Shown: in pieces, positions 57,230-64,000 of the stretch
Layout: every line of letters begins with the position of its first letter
Position numbering within the stretch: position 1 is the stretch's first letter
Source: Pyrenochaeta sp. MPI-SDFR-AT-0127
Taxonomy: Eukaryota > Ascomycota > Dothideomycetes > Pleosporales > Cucurbitariaceae
Length of the DNA: 64,000 nucleotides
Direction of reading: 5' to 3'
Assembly (NCBI GenBank): GCA_020747015.1
Contig: JAGTJM010000098.1
Coordinates: forward strand, 20,044 to 84,043
Position numbers and translations under genes: made by a program
Notes under the pieces: generated by a model
The model's input: only the letters and a program-made list of their open reading frames with translations
The model's database searches: none
Told to the model about the DNA's origin: nothing

Positions 57230-58302
57230 AGCTTAATTTACTATAAAGTCTAATAAGTAGCACCGTAAGGAGGCCTTCGCGTCCAGTAGAGGCAAGACGA
57301 CTAACTTTCCGTATATTCGCTATATTATAGCCTAGGCTAAGGACAATTTAGATACTAGCTGTCTTTTTCTAGGTAGAGATTAGGGCTAGAGCTATTATTA
57401 CGCTAGAGAACTAAAGTATCGCGTCTATAAGCGTTGCTACGACTATAATTCCTCTGATTACTTTATAGTAAGTCCCTTTTTAACCTAAAAAGGGTTAAAA
57501 TAAGCTATTATAGGGTATATTAGCTAATATTAGCCTAAGGTACCTAGTAATAAGAACCTTTAGCTCCTTTTAGCCCGCGTTTCCTTCTTACGCTAGCGAT
57601 CGCTTCTACCCCCCTTCGCTGTCCCTAAACCTAAGGGAGATAGTATATATTCTAAGGAGTAGGGCTAAATTAAGATTAATAAGGCCGCCGCTAAGCTTAT
57701 AGAGGTCTCTAACGACCTTATTACCGCTATTCGCCGGTATATCCCCCTTCTAGGCTAATATTACTAATTCTAGCTTATTCTAACCTATTTTAGCGTCTAT
57801 TACCCTTATTCTAATACTTATACCTTTTATAGTAGAGAATTAACTAATCCTACTAAGGTTACTACCCCTATATTCTCTAAGGGTCGTTAGCGTAGTAAGG
57901 ATACCTAAATTATAAAGGAGATAGCTCGTAAGCATAAGCTTAAGGAGGGTCCTAGGGATAATTTAGCCTTTAGTCCCTCTAAGACTATAAGTTTACCTAG
58001 ATAGGCCTATATTAGCTTAAAATAGCCTAAACTAACCTAATTATACCTAGATAAGGAAGAATATTCGTGTCGCCGTCTCAAAGGCCCTAATAACCGCCGC
58101 CTAGGTTAAAGATTACTAGAAGGCGGTTACTACAGCTAATCTTCTACTTAAAGATTCTAAGAAGTAGCTTATTTAGGCTAAAAAGAAGCTACTAAAGCTT
58201 AGGTCGCCTAAATCTATCTAGGCTATAAATAAGGAGGTCGTTCGTCTTAAAGAGTTAGTCCGCGTAGCCTAAGCTAATATAGATCGCCTCCTAAAGGGTT
58301 AA
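57230..58302 (+). pseudogene. RIP-degraded antisense Cys-cluster, coiled-coil gene of gypsy C
   Basis: Convergent with pol in the space before the 3' LTR. Exon 1 reads on the plus strand to KRCYDYNSSD (57432-57461) and a RIP-type Tyr for Cys. A candidate intron follows at 57468-57539 (GTAAGT donor, GCTAAT branch-like site, AAG acceptor). The frame resumes at 57540 in phase with VPSNKNL. Across the junction the pattern is C-x2-C-x7-C-x2-VP if Tyr positions were Cys, very close to C-x2-C-x6-C-x2-VP of the gypsy A gene. A Lys/Leu/Ala-rich helical segment with heptads (about 58060-58302) ends at a TAA. Intervening exons are uncertain, and in-frame TAG/TAA are mostly RIP-type. Confidence 0.55.
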
Positions 58303-61300
58303 TTTAGGATATTTTAGGGACTTTTAGCCTATTATAGCCTAAAAGTTACTAAAATAAATATAATAGAGGGGAATTAATAAAAAGTTATAGTCTTAAGGAG
58401 ACTTTAAGGGTTTAGTATTAGTTTTTTAGGTAGTTTTTACTTTTAATACCCTAGTTTACTACCTATAGAGGCTTTTATTTACCTTCGTAGTATAATTATA
58501 TATTTTCGGCACTATTAGTGCTATATTAGCTCCTTCTAGGCTAACTAGGTCTATACAATTCTATATAGGGCTAGTTTTAATAAATTCGTTATAAAAGGTC
58601 CTATTTTACCCTATATTAGCTCGTATTACCTAGAAACTTTATGTTCCTTATATAGGTCTCTTATTCTCTCCTGCCTTTAGCGCCGTTAAATACCTTATTC
58701 TTAGAAAAAAAACCCTTTAGGAAAAAAAATATAAGGTAAAGGTAGCTAGATCTTATTTGCAGGATACTCTCGCGCTACCTATCCCCCTCTCTATAATCGT
58801 CGTCCGCGACGATCTAGGATAAATTAAGTTAAATTACGATATTTTATACTAGTTTAGGGTCTTATAGCCCTATTTATCCTTTTCTAGAACGCTTTTAACG
58901 TATTTCTAGAGATATTAGCTACTACCTCCTAAGTACTCTTACTATTAGGGTAATTTCTCTATTTAATAAGATATTCCTACTAGCCTATTTTATTACGCCT
59001 TCTTTTAACTATCTTCTCTACCTTATAGATATTATCTCTATTTTCTTAGAGAGTATCTACTAGGGGATCCTTAGGGTATTATAATAGTCCCCTTTTCTTA
59101 TAAGGATCTAGTAGTGAGGCGTAGAATACTAGGTAAATCCCTTTTAGGCTAGGATAGTCTACTTTATACGTAGAAGGGCTAATTTAGGCTATTATTATTC
59201 TAGGCCCTAAGTATTTCTAATTAAGCTTCTTCTTTAGTCTTAAAGACTTAATATTCTTATTAGAGACTAGTACTTTATCTCTAATTTTGAAATTAACTAG
59301 TAGTCTCTTTTTATTAGCGTACCTCTTCTAGTATTTATTAGTAGTTTCTATTTCTTTCTAGTATTTCTTTTAGATATTTAAGATATAAGCCGTAATACTC
59401 TATCTAAGGGGTGATTCCCCCCCTTCTTAGGATAATTTAGGCTATTCCAGCCTAATAGGGTCTATACCGTAGTTTATATAGAAAGGAGTATCCTTTATAG
59501 TAGAATATACGCTATTATTATAGGCAAATTCTCTAACTAATAGCTACATAGCCTAATTATCCTATTTAAGGTTATAGTAGCACTAAAGGTACTATTCTAG
59601 GGTCTAATTCTACCTTTTAGTCTAACCGTTAGTTTAAGGATAGTAAGTAGACGTTAATACCCTCTTAGAGTTAAGATAGTAGTTAAATATCTTCTAGTAC
59701 TTAGAACTTATTAAAGGCCCCCTATCTAAGATAATTATATATAGCGCCTCGTAAAGTCTTATAACTTCGCGTAACTAGGCCTAGGCTAGGTCTTTTCCGT
59801 CCTAATCGCCCCTCGCAGGGACGTAATAGGCTATTTTAGTTAATTTATCTATAATAACTAGTATTAAGTCGTAAACTTAGCCTTAGAACCTACTTAGAGG
59901 TAATTCTATAATAAAGTCTTTTATAACTACTTCCTATACTCTACTCGGAGCTAGAAGCGGGCTTAATAGTCTATAAGGCTTATACTTAGTAGTAACTAAC
60001 TTTCTATAGTATAGATAGTTATTATAATAGGCTAAGACGTCTTTTAATATTCCTGGCTAGGTATATCGTCGCGATAGCTTTTCGAGCGTCCTTCTTACGC
60101 TAAAGTAGCCTACTATTAGGTTATTATAATACTCTGCTAGTGCTTTCTCCTTTTCTTAGTCTATTTTTAGGAGTCTTAGATAAGAACGGGCTGTTATAGC
60201 CTCGTCTAACCCTTTTTATCCTAATTCTCCTTTAGTTTCCTCTAAAGTAGACGTATCTAGGTCTTCTACTTCGCTTAGGCTTTCCCTATTCTATCTTTAC
60301 TAATTTAGGGTGTCTTTAGCCTTTTAAAACTCCTTAAGAGCCTTTTTAAGGTCTATTCCCTTAGCTTTAGAGCGGGTAACTACTACTAATAGAAGATAGG
60401 CCTCTTTAGGCTTTCTTATTAGTATCTTCTATATAGGCTCTATAAACGCCTAATTATACTTTAGGGCTAGATCCTAAAGCTTTTCTATATAATCTAGTCG
60501 TCTTAATAGGCTATCTATAGGATTTATTACCCCTAGCTAGTACTAGATAGTAAAGTTAAACTTAGTTAGGGCTAAGTAGGACCTTACTTATTAGTAATTT
60601 AGGGCTTTTATCTCTATAAACTACTTTAGGTTTATATAGTTAGTCTATAGTTTAAATAGGGTACCGACTAGGTAATAGCGCTAATATACTAGACTTTTAA
60701 TAATAGCTAGGAGTTCCTAGTTATATATCTCGTAATTGTACTCCGCTTAGATTAATTTACGAGAATAGAAGTCTACTAGCCTCTATTCGCCCTTTTTACC
60801 CTCTTCTAGCCGAAATTAGGATAATATACCTATAATCGCGCTACTAGAGGTATCTACCTCTACTTTAGTCTTTCTATTTCTTTTAAAATAAGCTAAAACT
60901 AGAGATTTTAGGAATGCGGCTTTTAGCTTCTTAAAAGCCTATTTAGCCTCGATTCCTATATCTAGGCGTTAGCTCTCCTCCCGCCTCTAGGAGGGTCCTC
61001 CTTTAGCTGTATTTAGCCCCTTTTAGGTTAGAATAGTTAAAGGTAGAGTAATCTAGGAGAAGTTCGCGATAAATTATTAGTAATAGTTTATAAAACTAAG
61101 AAATACCTGAATATTCCTAATAGTCTTTAGTAATAGCTATTTAGTAACTATTTTAGCCTAATCTCTATTAATAGATACGCCTTCAGGCGAGATAACGTAA
61201 CCTAGGAATTCTATGCGACTAGTGTACTATTCGCACTTTAAAAGTTTAAGATAAAGCTTAAACTTACGTAATCTTATAAGAATCTCCTTAATATCTCTTA

Positions 61301-63865
61301 CGTAGTCCTCTTTTATCTTAGAGTAGATAAGGATATCGTCTAAATAGATAATATAGGTAGTATTAACTAATCCTGCTAGAGCCTTATTAATATAGGCTTA
61401 AAACTGCGCAGGCGTATTAGTTAAACTAAAAGGTACTACAGTGTATTTAAAATAGCCGTATCTAGTCTAAAATACTATCTTCTACTTATCTCCCTCCCTA
61501 ATTCTAATCCTATAATAGGCGTCCCTAATATCTAGCTTAGTATACTACTTAGCTAACGCTAGACGCTTAAGGGACTTAGTAATAAGGGTAGTAGGGTAAC
61601 GATTTTTAATAGTTATCTTATTTAACGCCTAGTAGTCTACGTAAAGGCGTAGACTACTTCCTTCTTCTTTAAAGAGGATAGGAGCCCTAGCTAGGGACTT
61701 TAAACGCTTAATCTAACCTTTTACTAAAAATCTTAGATATACTTCCGTAATACCTATAATTCTACCGCTAATAGGTTATATAAGGGTTACTAAGGCGGAC
61801 TCGCGCCTTCTTCTAAATTAATCGCTAGATCCTAGGGTCTATAGTCTATAAGTGCACTTATATCCCCTTTAGACCCTAATTCTACGAATTTAGAGTATTC
61901 TTCAGGTATTTAGCCTATTTTAGGCTAATCTAGCTTAGACTAACTAATAGTACTCACTACAAGCGTATAAACATCTATTTATACACTCTAAAGGGTATTC
62001 TTAAACTCTTTAGGTATCTTTAATCGCTACTTACCTAAATACTTCTATATCTTTCTACTTAACGCCTTAAAAGAGTATCCTACGCCGCGCGTAGTTTAGT
62101 TTTAGGTTAACCTAGTTAATCTAAGGTAAACCTAGGTATATCTTAAACCTTTCGACGTCTATAACGATAAATAGTATTAATTCTACCCTTTTTCGCCCTC
62201 TTAAGTCGTTATAGCACTTCTACCTTAGAAGTGCTATAAATAGTTAAGTCTTTACTACTAACGCTCCTAGCTAAGAGGCCTAGTATAGACGTTATAGTAA
62301 GGCCCTATTCTTTCGCTAGCACAGCTAATAATAGGTTAAGCTAAGAACCCCTATTAATAAGGGCCTTAATTTACTCTAAGGTACTAATAGCCGCAGCTAC
62401 AGTTAATAACCTTACCTAAGGTAGGAAAACCGCCTTATATAGGGTCCCTCTACTAGGGTTCTCCCTTAAGAGCTTAGTATAGGCTGTAAGATAAGGGCCT
62501 AACCCTTATAGCCCTAGCCTTTTCCTAGCTTTGTGCTAGAAGGCTCCTTTTTTACTAAGAAAGCTTAGGATAGTTTAGTTGAATATGTCCCTTCTTATTA
62601 TAGCCGAAATAGACTACTTCTATCTCTTTTATAGCGGGCTTCGGTTAAAAGGCCTTTCTTAGCCCCTTCTACCTATATCTACTATATTTAAACCTCTTTT
62701 AGGGCTTTCTATCCCTATCTAACCTAGATAAGGCTTTTCTATCTAGTCTCTTACCCTAATAGGCCGGGTGCATTAAGCTCGCGAATATATTAGTATATAA
62801 TATTAGCTTACTCCTCTATCTATAATAGGGTCTCTCTTTCCTAGACTAGGACGTTTTAAAGCCTTAATTAGATATCTTTAGTTAAGGACCTAAAGTAACA
62901 GCTTTATCTTAATACTATTGGTACGCGTCGCCTAGTTCCTCCTAATACTAGCGCAAATAGTCTAGTACCGCAGTAGGAGACTCCTTTACGCCTTATTTAT
63001 AGGTAGTAACCGCGTCGAAGGTAATAAGGTGCCTTTCTTAGTAGTACCTAGCGTATTTAGTATATTTTACTTTAAGTCTATCTACGTAGGTTACTATCCT
63101 ATAATACTTAACTTCTTCTATAGTAAAGCTCTTCCTACGTTATTTTATACTAATCTAAGATATATTAGAGGGAGAAGGTAACCTTATAGACTTCCCTCTA
63201 GAAATCCACTAGGCACTAGATAAAATAGGCCTTATAGTCTTTACCTAGTAATTATATTCTACACAATTCTTTTTTAAGTATCTTTAAGGTAGTTTAGGAC
63301 GTAGTAGTTATAAAGAGGCTAGTCTTACTAACTTAGAGCCTTCTTTTAAGGCTTGATAGTTTCTTCGTTATCTACCTCTAAAGCTAAGCTTCTACCCGCA
63401 TTTTAATAATTCGCGGCGTTATATCTTAGCTTTAATCTTTCTCTATAGTCTTATAAATTTAGGGTTGATTTCGTCCCTATCTACGTCTATAACGCGAGCT
63501 TATAGGGTATCTAAGGGTACTTCTACTATTTTAGTACTTCTCTAGACTATAGGGACTACTCTCTACCTTTCTACCTTAGATTAATAGGGTATAGTCTAAT
63601 TTAGGCTAGATTAGGCTATCGTAGGCTCTTCTAGACTAAAGCGGGCCTATAAGGTTTAACTAAGGTAGCTTATGAGAGCGTGTCTCCTAATCCCTAATCT
63701 TACCTATTTTCTCTATCTCTATTAATAGTTTAAGTCTCTAGTATAGTTTCATATCTTATATTCGATTATTAGTATAAGATATATTATCTTAGTCCTCTAT
63801 AGGAGTATAGATATAAGATCTCATTATCCTTTAACTTATTTTATTAAAGTGCGAACTCTATATAG

Positions 63866-63873
63866 AGCGATTC
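63866..63873 (-). promoter_or_regulatory. Possible self-complementary primer-binding site of gypsy C
   Basis: Three bases inside the 5' LTR the minus strand reads GAATCGCT. The same eight bases lie on the plus strand inside the LTR (56463-56470), so the RNA could pair with itself as in gypsy A. No tRNA-3'-end TGG is present. Eight bases is short; RIP may have removed more. Confidence 0.4.
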
Positions 63874-63876
63874 AAA

Positions 63877-64000
63877 TATTAGGATAGTCCTATACTCCGA
63901 TAGGTCCTATCCTAGAGGTATATATTTATAGAGGGGCACTTTTAAGATAATAGAGGATAATAGGATTAGATTATAGTCAAGACAAATCATTACCCTCTAG
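63877..64000 (-). repeat. 5' LTR of gypsy C, truncated by window end
   Basis: Starts TATTAGGATAGTCC and follows 56355 onward closely to base 64000, including the CCGATAGGTCCTATCC palindromic word. The remainder is beyond the window. Confidence 0.85.

Larger units (their letters stand above)
56355..64000 (-). mobile_element. RIP-mutated Ty3/gypsy element, family C (cut by window end)
   Basis: The 3' LTR at 56355-56640 starts TGTTAGG and ends CCTAATA. The 5' LTR begins at 63877 and passes the window end. The minus strand carries gypsy pol in gypsy order. RT has YLDDILIYS at 61320-61356; RNase H (LVDFYSRKLI) is at about 60760-60960; the integrase end (YYPQTNGQTKRQNQTLE, Glu region) is at about 59580-59650. 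A purine tract AAGAGGGGGGATAT precedes the 3' LTR. CpA/TpG are mostly lost but CpG is common, so mutation is lighter than in family B. Frames are broken by RIP-type stops. Confidence 0.88.

Noticed and set aside
1..64000. tRNA or rRNA genes
   Set aside because: No cloverleaf-forming A and B box pairs or rRNA-like conserved stretches were noticed on either strand; a dedicated scan was not possible here.

Overview
The window reads as an AT-rich, repeat-packed compartment of a filamentous ascomycete (Pezizomycotina) genome. Three things point there. Most of the sequence has almost no CpA or TpG dinucleotides, with TpA in their place, the signature of repeat-induced point mutation (RIP). The single cellular gene has short GT-AG introns of 52 to 182 bases. 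The mobile elements are fungal types: Ty3/gypsy elements including a chromodomain chromovirus, Ty1/copia, Fot1/pogo, Tc1-like and a hAT-type MITE.

Layout. 1-2795 is the gag end and 5' LTR of a RIP-mutated gypsy element (family A, minus strand). 2796-16737 is degraded sequence holding minisatellites (7335-8560, 9598-9775), a 398-base hAT-like MITE (7500-7897), an opposite-strand family A fragment (9976-10645) and an LTR-like repeat (15496-15703). 16738-23872 is a complete, un-RIPped family A gypsy element with identical 298-base LTRs, a GATAT target duplication, gag, pol with a C-terminal chromodomain, and an antisense accessory gene. 23873-30005 holds two RIP-mutated Fot1/pogo elements, each carrying a family A solo LTR. 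30006-32880 is an un-mutated island with one four-exon GH79 glycosidase gene. 32880-36312 is degraded and unassigned. 36313-45240 is a RIP-mutated copia element on the minus strand, interrupted by an intact Tc1-like transposon (40075-41425). 45241-46150 is another family A fragment. 46160 to about 54700 is a RIP-mutated gypsy (family B, minus) carrying a second copy of the MITE and a 587-base solo LTR. 54832-56354 is the 5' end of a plus-strand gypsy (family D), cut by gypsy family C (minus), which runs from 56355 past the window end.

How the parts relate. Nesting plus RIP state gives a relative history. Fot1-like, copia and gypsy elements entered first and were RIPped. Solo LTRs and MITEs landed in them. 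The intact gypsy A and the Tc1-like element are the latest arrivals and look potentially mobile. Gypsy A carries a complete set of LTR-element signals: a self-complementary primer-binding site, a TATA box 29 bases from the predicted start, a GGGAAAC slippery site with a hairpin between gag and pol, and a polypurine tract.

The most unusual observation is a convergent antisense gene between the end of pol and the 3' LTR. In gypsy A it has a candidate intron, a Cys cluster ending in C-x2-VP, an acidic coiled-coil stretch and a basic tail. A RIP-degraded counterpart with its own candidate intron and the same Cys pattern sits in the equivalent place in gypsy C. Weaker candidates sit there in gypsy B and in the copia element.
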